Below, piece by piece: positions 1-6,865 of a stretch of 11,301 bases of DNA; position 1 is the first letter of the stretch; each line of letters begins with the position of its first letter. The position numbers were made by a program, and so were the translations under genes. The notes under the pieces are model-generated. The model was not told the DNA's origin. It searched no databases and saw only the letters and a program-made list of their open reading frames with translations. Source of the DNA: an uncultured Porphyromonadaceae bacterium (GTDB lineage Bacteria > Bacteroidota > Bacteroidia > Bacteroidales > Muribaculaceae); the NCBI GenBank assembly GCA_905212215.1, contig CAJMDR010000035.1:1-11301 (forward strand), read 5' to 3'.

Positions 1-25
1 CGTGATGATCCATTGGGGGGCTTTG

Positions 26-57
26 TAAAGTTACAAATAATCTATAACTCTGCTAAA
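26..57 (-). promoter_or_regulatory. probable leftward promoter at window edge
   Basis: Read on the minus strand, TTTA (57-54) is followed after exactly 20 nt by TAACTTTA (33-26). This is one base off the Bacteroidota -33 (TTTG) and one base off the -7 (TAnnTTTG) consensus, with the right spacing. It would drive a divergent gene starting outside the left edge, with transcription beginning near 18-20. The -7 box sits in a short dyad (TTTGTAA, 2 nt, TTACAAA at 22-37). No gene is visible to confirm it, so this is an inference from motif and spacing. Confidence 0.35.
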
Positions 58-96
58 CAATCAGTTAACTATTTTCTGAATATCCCTAATTATTTA

Positions 97-121
97 TTTC
101 AAATTCGTAAATAATTTGAAA
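97..121. repeat. 9-bp perfect inverted repeat, possible operator
   Basis: TTTCAAATT (97-105) and its exact complement AATTTGAAA (113-121) are separated by 7 nt. The element lies about midway between the leftward promoter (26-57) and the rightward protease promoter (170-202). That is a plausible place for a regulator controlling one or both, or for a small hairpin. The region is very AT-rich, so chance dyads are more likely than usual. Confidence 0.35.
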
Positions 122-145
122 CGACTTCATTAGACAATCGCAAAA

Positions 146-161
146 TATGTTATATAACATA
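146..161. promoter_or_regulatory. 16-bp perfect palindrome upstream of the protease promoter
   Basis: TATGTTATATAACATA reads identically on both strands. It ends 8 nt before the -33 box (170-173) of the protease promoter, a usual position for an activator or a repressor dimer. The sequence is seen directly; the operator role is inferred and the regulator is unknown. Confidence 0.4.
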
Positions 162-169
162 AAAAAATA

Positions 170-202
170 TTTGGTTACTCCAAAACAATAATTGTAACTT
201 TG
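170..202 (+). promoter_or_regulatory. Bacteroidota-type promoter for the protease operon
   Basis: TTTG (170-173), 21 nt, then TAACTTTG (195-202) fits the primary sigma factor consensus of Bacteroidota. Transcription should start near 208-212. This leaves an unusually long leader of about 145 nt before the protease start at 357, which contains a 33-codon open frame (227-328). Confidence 0.7.
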
Positions 203-356
203 CAGCAAAATCCATTATTAAACTAGATGTGTTTTTTATCGGCAATTCACTCTAATTTATTGTGTATAGTGTCCCTACTTATAAACCGCCAAGCCTATTC
301 AGAAACATTAGTTGCGATTGCCATTTGAACACCTATAATCACAAAACCAATCAAGT

Positions 357-1631
357 ATGAAACATTTGTTCCATCTTGCATTCGCGATACTCATGCTCGC
401 GTCATGCAATCAGTCAGAACCGGAAATCATCGGTTTCCAAGAGACCCTCAATGAGGGAAAGATTTCCCGCAAAAAAGCACAGGAAACTCTTTTGAGAGTT
501 CGTGCAAGACTCTTCCCCGAAACGCGTTCAAATACGACTGAAATCGCATCATGCGAATCATTCGGTCGGCACCTCACTCCAACCACCAGAGCCGGAGAGG
601 AGGCAATGGTCTACGTCTTTAACTTTAAAGACAACAAGGGCTTCGCCATCATGTCCGCAAACCCGGCATTTCCAGATGTGCTGGCAATGTCAGACAAAGG
701 CAATCTCAATCTGTCAGAATCGATGCCCGACAACGGAGTCTCCGATTTCGTAGCCCTCCTTGACGACTACATAGAAATTGGTATCGACACAGCCATGCAC
801 CCAGACAACAAGGTTTATACTGTAACTACCGACTGGTCTGAGAAGGTAAAGACCACACCTATGTGTAAAGTCAAATGGAGTCAAGACTATCCTTACAATC
901 AGTATACACCTGTAATAGGTGGTACTCACGCACCTACGGGGTGCGGTGCCGTGGCAGTCGCTCAGGCTATGTCGATATTCGGCCGTCCGACATCGTTTGG
1001 GGGATACGATTTTAACTGGCCAGCAATGATAGAAGCAAATGCTTCACAAAACAACACCGCGAATCAACAGATCGCCAGATTAATGGAAGTTATGGGAAGA
1101 CCTGAATACGGCGACTTCATCTATGGAGCATCAGGAACTGCGTCTTTTATCAATCAATTACGACAAATTCTGAACCTATCTGGCTATGCAAACGCTTATC
1201 TGCCGACCACATCCAGACCTAATCCTGATGGTTCAACTTCACATGATGCAATCCCATACAAGGACATCAATGTGAGGGCAGAACTTGAATCTTCAAGACC
1301 CGTGATAGTACAAGGGAATTTGACAAATGATTTATTTTCGTTATCGCATTTCTGGTTGTTGCATGGATTCATGGAAATGGAAAGAATAATCGAAGAACGC
1401 ATCAACACCGACACTCAGGTAATAGTTCTTTCCAGTAAAACCGAAACAGCTGAATATGTGCTCTGTAATTGGGGGTGGAACGGCGTATATGATGGGTACT
1501 ACCTTAACGGTGTATTTGAGGTCGCAGGACTTGATTACATCCCAGAAGATCCATGGGAATTCGGAGAGAGCACTGATGATTATTCACATCTCCTTCATGC
1601 AATCATAAACATCTATCCGACAACTCACTAA
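357..1631 (+). CDS. C10 family (streptopain-like) cysteine protease, lipoprotein
   Basis: Secreted papain-fold cysteine protease of MEROPS family C10, the family of streptococcal SpeB and the Bacteroides Bfp enzymes. Residues 1-17 form a lipoprotein signal peptide with lipobox LASC (C17), so the protein should be anchored in the outer membrane. About residues 35-140 look like the C10 propeptide (region around V85-A102, including GFAIMSA), which normally keeps the zymogen inactive. The mature region begins near KVKWSQDYPYNQ (171-182). The catalytic Cys is C196 in PTGCGAVAVAQAM, and the catalytic His is H331 in SHFWLLHGF. The family signature NWGWNGVYDGYY (371-382) completes the active site. 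At 424 aa it is a normal length for a pro-C10 protein. The ATG start gives a clean signal peptide. It leads an operon with the lipoprotein gene 10 nt downstream. Substrate is unknown. Confidence 0.93.
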   Translation: MKHLFHLAFAILMLASCNQSEPEIIGFQETLNEGKISRKKAQETLLRVRARLFPETRSNTTEIASCESFGRHLTPTTRAGEEAMVYVFNFKDNKGFAIMSANPAFPDVLAMSDKGNLNLSESMPDNGVSDFVALLDDYIEIGIDTAMHPDNKVYTVTTDWSEKVKTTPMCKVKWSQDYPYNQYTPVIGGTHAPTGCGAVAVAQAMSIFGRPTSFGGYDFNWPAMIEANASQNNTANQQIARLMEVMGRPEYGDFIYGASGTASFINQLRQILNLSGYANAYLPTTSRPNPDGSTSHDAIPYKDINVRAELESSRPVIVQGNLTNDLFSLSHFWLLHGFMEMERIIEERINTDTQVIVLSSKTETAEYVLCNWGWNGVYDGYYLNGVFEVAGLDYIPEDPWEFGESTDDYSHLLHAIINIYPTTH

Positions 1632-1641
1632 ACTAAGAAGT

Positions 1642-2367
1642 ATGCGAAAACCAATCAAAACTCTAATTGTGTTGCTGCCTTCATTACTGATGCTATTGGC
1701 ATCATGCAGCGATGACGACAAACCGACTGTGACATCCTCTTCGCTGGTGCGTTCATACATAGAACCGACGGCCATAGAGGTATCGGAATACACTCAGGGA
1801 AGACCCACAGCCGAAAACCAGTATTTAGGGCCGACAATCCTTATCAAAGGAGAGGAGATAAGCCTTGCCACATCTCCGGCAAAATTCATGGAGATAAGCA
1901 AGACTTTCTGCGACACGGCATATTCTTCTGATGCGAAAGGCTTCTGGCCGGACTCTAAGCGCGACAATTATCTTTCCAAGCCTCTGTTGGGGCTGAAGAT
2001 AATCGCTGCAGACGACTCATGGGGAAGCAAGTATCCGAAAGGCTCAGATGTATCCGCTTTGTTCTCCGCCTCCTTCATCTCGGCACAGAAGTATATCAAC
2101 AGCGGATATCAGTATGCGACGGCTATCACCTCCAAAGGCGAGACCATCGATCATCTCTCCGACTGGAAACCGGAATATGGCAATTCCGTGTATTTCAATA
2201 TCTCGCTCACAGGGCCAAACGACCTGGGAAGCCTGTTGTCGACGGAAGAGGGAGTACACGACGTCGGCACCTGCAAAGGGCATGACTACATCATCATCGC
2301 CACTTTCCCCGACGGTACCGTAACCTCAAAGGTCTTCAAGGCCTGGTGCCCCTGGAAGGCTTCCTGA
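1642..2367 (+). CDS. surface lipoprotein of unknown function, partner of the C10 protease
   Basis: I do not recognise a family with certainty. Residues 1-21 are an SPII signal peptide (basic start, leucine-rich core, lipobox LLASC with C22). C22 is followed by SDDDK, which matches the acidic lipoprotein export signal that directs Bacteroidota lipoproteins to the cell surface. The mature part (about 220 aa) has no membrane segment and is rich in Ser, Tyr and short beta-like stretches, with three further Cys (in TFCDTAY, VGTCKGH and KAWCPWK) that could form disulfides. It starts 10 nt after the protease stop, so the two are almost certainly co-transcribed. C10 proteases are often encoded next to propeptide-like inhibitors (Spi in Streptococcus, Bfi in B. 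fragilis). This protein does not obviously resemble a propeptide, so an inhibitor or substrate-binding role is only a hypothesis. Confidence 0.85.
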   Translation: MRKPIKTLIVLLPSLLMLLASCSDDDKPTVTSSSLVRSYIEPTAIEVSEYTQGRPTAENQYLGPTILIKGEEISLATSPAKFMEISKTFCDTAYSSDAKGFWPDSKRDNYLSKPLLGLKIIAADDSWGSKYPKGSDVSALFSASFISAQKYINSGYQYATAITSKGETIDHLSDWKPEYGNSVYFNISLTGPNDLGSLLSTEEGVHDVGTCKGHDYIIIATFPDGTVTSKVFKAWCPWKAS

Positions 2368-2405
2368 ACCACTGCAATCTCTCAGAACAACGGGAGGCTG
2401 TGACC

Positions 2406-2483
2406 TTAGCCCCGTTCCTTAAATATTCGCATCGCTCCGGCCATACGACCCCAAGGATGCGAAAATTTAAGGAACGGGACTAA
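2406..2483. repeat. 28-bp imperfect inverted repeat (terminator or palindromic repeat)
   Basis: Arms 2406-2433 and 2456-2483 pair at 26 of 28 positions (mismatches at 2410/2479 and 2425/2464) around a 22-nt loop. The dyad begins 38 nt after the lipoprotein stop and ends 63 nt before the gldE promoter, so it most likely ends the protease operon transcript. There is no T-run directly after either arm, so a classical intrinsic terminator is not proven. A dispersed palindromic element is the alternative. Confidence 0.6.
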
Positions 2484-2546
2484 AATTACAATGATGTGTT
2501 ATTTTATGGATTCCAATGCCGTTGTCCTGGTGCTCTATTGAGGTGA

Positions 2547-2578
2547 TTTGCACATGTGGAGAATCTTTTATATCTTTG
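2547..2578 (+). promoter_or_regulatory. promoter of the gldE operon
   Basis: TTTG (2547-2550), exactly 20 nt, then TATCTTTG (2571-2578) is a full match to the Bacteroidota promoter consensus. Transcription should begin near 2584-2587. This places the GTG at 2556 upstream of the transcript and decides the gldE start in favour of the in-frame GTG at 2604. Confidence 0.75.
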
Positions 2579-2603
2579 CTCTTCAAGAGATATACTACAT
2601 CAA

Positions 2604-3968
2604 GTGGACATAGACCCTTTACCATCACCGCACACCCCATTGCTCGGCCTGCTTCTGCTCGCTGAGCAAAGCATTACGTTTTCCGCCCCGGGCAACTGGG
2701 CCGTATGGATAACTATAGTTGCCATAGCATTTATATGTCTGTTGCTGTCGGCTTTCATGTCAGGTTCGGAGATTGCTTTCTTTGGACTCGATACTGCACG
2801 GCTTGAAGAACTGCATCAGGAAGATGTTCCCGACGCAAAACGCGTTTGTTTCCTCACCGACCATGCCGAACGACTTCTGGCCACTATTCTCATAGGTAAT
2901 AACCTGGTGAACATCACCATGGTGATATTGCTTAACTTCGCCATGGACCAGGTTGTGCATTTCGCCGGCGGAGTACTCGAGTTTCTGCTCAAGACAGTTC
3001 TGCTTACGTTCCTCCTTCTGCTCTTTGGTGAGGTGTTGCCAAAACTTACCGCCCGCGGAAGGATGGAGGCATGGAGCAAAGCTGCTTCCGGAGCCATGCT
3101 CATCGCCTACCGATTCTTCACTCCCATCAGCAGCATTATGGTGCGCTCTTCGGCATTCGTGTCGCGCAAGGTGGAGAAGAAGCACAACGATATCTCCACC
3201 GACGACCTTAGCCAGGCGTTGGAAATAACCGACGTCAAGGAGAAAAAAGACAAAGAAATGCTCGAAGGCATTCTCACTCTTGGCCAGAAACAGGCTTCCG
3301 ACATTATGACCCCGCGTCCCGATGTCACAGCAATAGAAGTACACAGCAGTTGGAAAGCTGTGGTAGATACCGTGCTGAAGTCCGGATATTCCCGTATCCC
3401 TGTCTATGACAATGACCAGGACGACATCCGCGGAATCCTTTACAGCAAGGACCTTCTGCCGTGGGTGGAACAGGAGCATGAAGGTTTCAGCTGGCAGAGC
3501 CTTGTAAGAAAAGCCTATTTCGTGCCTGAGAGCCGAATGATTGATGACCTGATGCAGGATTTCCGCCTCAAAAAGGTGCATATAGCTATTGTGGTGGATG
3601 AGTACGGAGGAACCCAGGGCATAGTGACTCTGGAGGACATCCTGGAAGAAATAGTAGGGGAAATTGACGACGAATACGACACCGAGGAGACTCTATGGCG
3701 CTGTGTCGCGCCCGGAGTGTTCCGTTTCCGTGCGAAGACGCCGTTGGTGGACTTTTACCGCGTCACAGGCCTTGACGAGGAATCCTTCCCCGAAGCCGAC
3801 GATGCCGAGACGCTCGCCGGGTTGCTGCTCGCGGTAAAGGGTGATTTCCCGAAGGAACGCGAAACAGTTACCGCCGCAGGTTGCTCCTTCACCGTGTTGA
3901 AAATGGACCGGCACCGCATTGAGTCGGTAATGGTGCGCCTTCCCAAACCTGAACCCAAAAAAGAATAA
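2604..3968 (+). CDS. gldE: GldE-like CNNM/CBS/CorC_HlyC membrane protein
   Basis: Gliding motility-associated GldE family, which Bacteroidota keep even when non-motile. The family resembles HlyC/CorC/CNNM proteins linked to divalent cation handling or envelope function; its exact role is unsettled. From the GTG at 2604 the protein has 454 aa and begins MDIDPLPSP, like the short acidic start I recall in other GldE proteins. In order: a first membrane segment around 33-52 running into MSGSEIAFFGL (52-62); the CNNM core with LIGNNLVNI (96-104) and GEVLPK (142-147); two CBS domains (about 230-355) with DIMTPRPDV (233-241), GYSRIPVYD (261-269) and VVDEYGGTQGIVTLEDILEE (330-349); and a C-terminal CorC_HlyC domain (about 365-445). 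The reading frame is open back to a GTG at 2556, but that codon lies inside the promoter. The phosphopantetheinyl transferase gene follows 4 nt after the stop. Confidence 0.92.
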   Translation: MDIDPLPSPHTPLLGLLLLAEQSITFSAPGNWAVWITIVAIAFICLLLSAFMSGSEIAFFGLDTARLEELHQEDVPDAKRVCFLTDHAERLLATILIGNNLVNITMVILLNFAMDQVVHFAGGVLEFLLKTVLLTFLLLLFGEVLPKLTARGRMEAWSKAASGAMLIAYRFFTPISSIMVRSSAFVSRKVEKKHNDISTDDLSQALEITDVKEKKDKEMLEGILTLGQKQASDIMTPRPDVTAIEVHSSWKAVVDTVLKSGYSRIPVYDNDQDDIRGILYSKDLLPWVEQEHEGFSWQSLVRKAYFVPESRMIDDLMQDFRLKKVHIAIVVDEYGGTQGIVTLEDILEEIVGEIDDEYDTEETLWRCVAPGVFRFRAKTPLVDFYRVTGLDEESFPEADDAETLAGLLLAVKGDFPKERETVTAAGCSFTVLKMDRHRIESVMVRLPKPEPKKE

Positions 3969-3972
3969 AACC

Positions 3973-4686
3973 ATGACCACAGACCACAGCAATGCCGCTC
4001 AGGAAGAACAGGACCTGACATACTGGCGCCACCGCACGCCCATAGGGGTGAAGATTGAAGAGATTTCCGGCGGAGCCCGTTATTCATCGGCCCGGCTGTG
4101 GGAGCTGATGGCACGGCAGGTATGGAGCGAGAACGGTCGCGACGGTGATTATAGGGCCATAGACCATGCAGAAAACGGAGCGCCATTGCTGCAAGACAGC
4201 GACGAGCGCATCTCGGTAAGCCATACTCGCGGCATGTTCGTGGTGGCTACATTACCTCCTACTCCGGAAGCTGATCTGGAGCAGTTCTCGTCGAGGACCG
4301 CTATGGGTGTGGACACCGAGCGTTGTGGACGAACGGTGAACGATGCCGTACGCCAAAGGGTCTTCTCTGCTAAAGAACAGGAATTGATTCCCGCCGACAA
4401 ATCATTGCTCGGATGGGTGTGCAAGGAGGCTTTGTATAAGGCTGTGTTGGGCGGCGCGAATTCCTGGACCGACGACTATTCCATTCTCACGCTTCCGGAT
4501 CCGGACAAAGAGACGACGGGAGAGGCGGAAGTTACATTGCCGTCGGGTAAAGAACCTTTCATACTCTATGCGTGGCGATCCGGTGATTTTATCATTGCAA
4601 TAGCCATCTCTCCACGTTGTGCCACGTATAAGAAAACTACCACGGACGGTAAGAAATCTACCACGGCAAATAAATCCGGACGCTGA
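3973..4686 (+). CDS. 4'-phosphopantetheinyl transferase superfamily protein (Sfp-type)
   Basis: Likely transfers the phosphopantetheine arm from coenzyme A to a carrier-protein serine, using Mg2+. The key motifs are present: SVSHTRG (81-87, substrate-binding S-x-S-H), MGVDTE (111-116, with metal ligands D114 and E116) and WVCKEALYK (148-156, with E152 and K156). These are the W-x-x-K-E-x-x-x-K signature of the superfamily. At 237 aa it has the two-lobed Sfp length. The final 20 residues are Lys/Thr-rich and probably disordered. It starts 4 nt after gldE, suggesting translational coupling, and I recall gldE next to this superfamily in other Bacteroidota. No carrier-protein, NRPS, PKS or aryl polyene gene is in the window, so its target lies elsewhere. 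Confidence 0.9.
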   Translation: MTTDHSNAAQEEQDLTYWRHRTPIGVKIEEISGGARYSSARLWELMARQVWSENGRDGDYRAIDHAENGAPLLQDSDERISVSHTRGMFVVATLPPTPEADLEQFSSRTAMGVDTERCGRTVNDAVRQRVFSAKEQELIPADKSLLGWVCKEALYKAVLGGANSWTDDYSILTLPDPDKETTGEAEVTLPSGKEPFILYAWRSGDFIIAIAISPRCATYKKTTTDGKKSTTANKSGR

Positions 4687-4720
4687 AACGTTATAGATTA
4701 ATAAACACGCTTTTGCAATT

Positions 4721-5254
4721 ATGGTCTGGATTATAATAAGCTGCCTACTGTTCGCCCTTACGTTCTGGTTCATCTACCGGAACCAGATGCTCGCACCAGC
4801 ATTCTCTTATATGGGTCTACTGGCATTAAGCTTCGCCGACAACAACCTCGGACAGCCTTATCTGCCCATCAACAATACCATGCTAATCAGCTGGCTCTGC
4901 ATGACGCTTGCTGTGATGGTGACCACCATTCTGCAGCCTGAGCCGGTACGCCGCCAGACAAGAGGCATCTGGTACATGACCATAGGCTCCGTTACAGGCA
5001 TGGTGGTAGGTTTGCTCGGCTTCTCCCTGACCATAGACCTCTCCACGCTTTACTCCATCATGATACTTGCCACCGCCGCTGGCTGCTTCTTCGGATATCT
5101 GCTCTTCACCAATACTCCGCGAGGCGCAGCCGTAGGGTTCCGTTCCGGCAACTTTTTCAAGTATCTGCTGGCAAAAGGCTTTCCCATAGCAATTGCCATA
5201 ATGATGATGGGTCTGGTGTTAGTGCTGATTCTTGCTATAAATACCCTTGATTGA
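4721..5254 (+). CDS. small polytopic membrane protein of unknown function
   Basis: I do not recognise a family. The 177 aa are mostly hydrophobic with about six predicted membrane segments: 2-18, 25-39, 54-70, 84-102, 107-129 and 152-173. Between segments 3 and 4 is a short basic loop (PEPVRRQTRG, 74-83), and another charged stretch lies near 134-148, both likely cytoplasmic. There are no catalytic-looking motifs and no signal peptide distinct from the first segment. It lies 34 nt after the transferase and 25 nt before the DUF4919-like gene with no promoter in between, so it reads as a member of the gldE operon. The name is descriptive only. Confidence 0.8.
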   Translation: MVWIIISCLLFALTFWFIYRNQMLAPAFSYMGLLALSFADNNLGQPYLPINNTMLISWLCMTLAVMVTTILQPEPVRRQTRGIWYMTIGSVTGMVVGLLGFSLTIDLSTLYSIMILATAAGCFFGYLLFTNTPRGAAVGFRSGNFFKYLLAKGFPIAIAIMMMGLVLVLILAINTLD

Positions 5255-5279
5255 CGAATAACAGTAAAAATCCATTCAG

Positions 5280-6011
5280 ATGAGACGATTGCCAAATACA
5301 ATACTTGTTCTGCTGCTAACCCTCACCGCCGTCAATATGTCGGCACGCTATAAACAGCTTCCACCGGAAAAACCGGATCTCGCCGCCATAGAGGACTCGG
5401 TGCTGAATCCTGCAAGCCGTTTCTATTTCCCGCGTCTGCAGGAACGCTTCGAGGCCAACGACACGGTGATGACGCCGAAAGAATACCGCTATTTCTATCT
5501 GGGCTATATGTTTCAGGAGGATTACGACCCATACCGAATGAGCCAGTTCAACGACTCCACCGAGGCGATACTGAAAAAAGGGGGTAACATAACCACCAAA
5601 GATGCCGAGGCGATTATACATTATACTGAGAAAGCGTTGCGCGACAATCCCCTTGACCTGCGCCAGATGTCGTTCCTGATTCATTTCCTGCGTCAGAAAG
5701 GAAAGACGCTCCGTGCCAAATTCTGGGAATACCGTCTGGCAAACCTGTTGGGTGCCATAATGAGTACCGGAAGTGGTCTGGATCAGGAAAATGCCTGGTA
5801 TGTGGTTTATCCCATGCACGAATATGACTTGCTCCAGTATCTGGGCTATCAGACCACAGACGCTCAGTATCCCAGAGACGGAATTGACCAGCTTCTCGTG
5901 CAACCTTACAAGGAAGCGCGACGTTTTAATGGCGAAACTCCTTCCTCGTTCTACTTCAACGTGGAGATTCCGCAGGAACAGTATAAGCTGAAACATCCCG
6001 GCGAGGAATAA
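5280..6011 (+). CDS. DUF4919-like exported protein
   Basis: A 243-aa protein with an N-terminal signal peptide (basic MRR, then a hydrophobic core 8-20, likely cleaved near A22 in MSARYK), so it probably acts in the periplasm. The mature part matches my memory of DUF4919, a Bacteroidota family of unknown function: KPDLAAIEDSVLNPASRFYF (31-50), an aromatic stretch KEYRYFYLGYMFQEDYDPYR (67-86), then helical pairs at about 107-165 resembling TPR-like helices (AEAIIHYTEKALRDNPLDL). The C-terminal half contains AWYVVYPMHEYDLLQYLGYQ (172-191) and ends in a beta-like FYFNVEIP. The position between the membrane protein and slyD suggests an envelope role. The family name is from recall and not checked by search. 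Confidence 0.8.
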   Translation: MRRLPNTILVLLLTLTAVNMSARYKQLPPEKPDLAAIEDSVLNPASRFYFPRLQERFEANDTVMTPKEYRYFYLGYMFQEDYDPYRMSQFNDSTEAILKKGGNITTKDAEAIIHYTEKALRDNPLDLRQMSFLIHFLRQKGKTLRAKFWEYRLANLLGAIMSTGSGLDQENAWYVVYPMHEYDLLQYLGYQTTDAQYPRDGIDQLLVQPYKEARRFNGETPSSFYFNVEIPQEQYKLKHPGEE

Positions 6012-6061
6012 TCATTCCTGCAGTATTTCGCCTTAGACAATCATTGAAAAACAACACAGAA

Positions 6062-6628
6062 ATGATTACAGATACAGTAAAAGATGGCCGTTTCGTGGCC
6101 TTTGCATATAAAGTGACTGACTCCGAGGGGAATCTGCTCTTCGAGGCCACCGAGAAAGCTCCCGACACTATTATCTTTGGCAAGACAGAAGGCCTTTTGC
6201 CGGGTCTCGCAGCCGCTATGGAAGGCCTGAAAGCCGGCGACAAGTTCGAGGTGACTCTTCCTCCCGATGCTGCTTTCGGCCAGTATGACCCCAAAGAAAT
6301 TCTGGAATTGCCGGTGGATATTTTCTCTGCCGACGGCACTCTTCCAGACAGCGTGAAAGTGGGCGCAGTATTGCCTATGCGCACTGCCGAAGGGTATATA
6401 ATGCATGGCAAAGTCATTGACATCAAGCCCGACAAAGTGACAATGGACTTCAATCATCCCTTTGCCGGAAAGACCGTCACTTTCAAAGGCAAGATCATAG
6501 AAGTTCGTCCTGCAACCGAAGAAGAGCTTCATCCCCGTTGTGGCGGATGCTGCGGCGGAGGCGGCAATTGTGGCGACGGCGATGGCAATTGCGGAGGCGG
6601 TGACTGTTCCTGCGGCGGTTGCTCATAA
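6062..6628 (+). CDS. slyD: SlyD-type FKBP peptidyl-prolyl isomerase with Cys-rich tail
   Basis: Cytoplasmic peptidyl-prolyl cis-trans isomerase and holdase chaperone of the SlyD branch of FKBPs. From the ATG at 6062 it has 188 aa. The FKBP part is split as in SlyD: residues 8-70 (FAYKVTDSEGNLLFEAT, FGKTEGLLPGLAAAMEGLKAG), the inserted flap (IF) domain around 72-125, then the closing strands (NHPFAGKTVTFKGKIIEVRP, 131-150). The tail from H157 has eight cysteines among glycines (C160, C163, C164, C170, C177, C182, C184, C187), comparable to the metal-binding (nickel) tail of E. coli SlyD, though with Cys where E. coli also has many His. A TTG at 6044 is in frame but would add residues (MKNNTE) that do not look like the family. 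It is the last gene of the gldE cluster and is followed by a hairpin. Confidence 0.92.
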   Translation: MITDTVKDGRFVAFAYKVTDSEGNLLFEATEKAPDTIIFGKTEGLLPGLAAAMEGLKAGDKFEVTLPPDAAFGQYDPKEILELPVDIFSADGTLPDSVKVGAVLPMRTAEGYIMHGKVIDIKPDKVTMDFNHPFAGKTVTFKGKIIEVRPATEEELHPRCGGCCGGGGNCGDGDGNCGGGDCSCGGCS

Positions 6629-6679
6629 GCAGCATTTTCGTAAAGAGAGCCATCAATGGAGACTCTCAACTACTCTCTA

Positions 6680-6729
6680 AGTCAACCCATAGCAGGGCAT
6701 TTCGGCAACTCCGATATGCCCTGCTGACT
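6680..6729 (+). terminator. hairpin terminator after slyD
   Basis: A 10-bp arm AGCAGGGCAT (6691-6700) pairs with ATGCCCTGCT (6716-6725). The top is closed by TCGG/CCGA around a 5-nt loop, with one T-T mismatch below it. An outer AGTCA/TGACT pair (6680-6684, 6725-6729) could extend the stem. The following bases are T/A-rich (TTATAATTT), not a pure T-run. It sits 50-100 nt after the slyD stop and before the secA promoter, as expected for the end of the gldE operon. Confidence 0.6.
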
Positions 6730-6764
6730 TATAATTTCAACCGAAATGAGGGAAATGTGTTATA

Positions 6765-6796
6765 TTTGCAGATAATGGCATTTAATGCTATCTTTG
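6765..6796 (+). promoter_or_regulatory. promoter of secA
   Basis: TTTG (6765-6768), 20 nt, TATCTTTG (6789-6796) is a full consensus match. Transcription should start near 6803, giving a leader of about 60 nt before the ATG at 6866. The -33 TTTG is itself the end of a second -7-like box, TATATTTG (6761-6768), with only a weak TTTC 22 nt upstream (6735-6738). Confidence 0.72.
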
Positions 6797-6865
6797 CAGA
6801 ATAATTCGCTTCACCTACGGTGACTCATGAAATCGCCTTAGGTGCAGAATGAATCAAGACTCTAT

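Noticed and set aside
2760..3581. 273-codon open frame on the minus strand
   Set aside because: Antisense to the gldE CNNM and CBS domains, without a domain or signal; a shadow.
5316..5996. 226-codon open frame on the minus strand
   Set aside because: Antisense to the DUF4919-like gene, which has a signal peptide and proper operon spacing; a shadow.
6044..6061. Upstream TTG start for slyD
   Set aside because: The added MKNNTE segment is unlike the family, and ATG at 6062 starts the FKBP fold directly.
6536..6625. GGC-rich repetitive stretch considered as a repeat or CRISPR-like array
   Set aside because: It is the in-frame Cys/Gly tail of SlyD; there are no regular repeats with unique spacers.
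6619..6804. 61-codon open frame after slyD
   Set aside because: It overlaps the slyD end and runs through the terminator hairpin and the secA promoter; no family resemblance.
6842..6865. Upstream GTG start for secA adding eight residues
   Set aside because: The ATG at 6866 gives the normal family start [12 protein letters not shown]; the added residues are not family-like.
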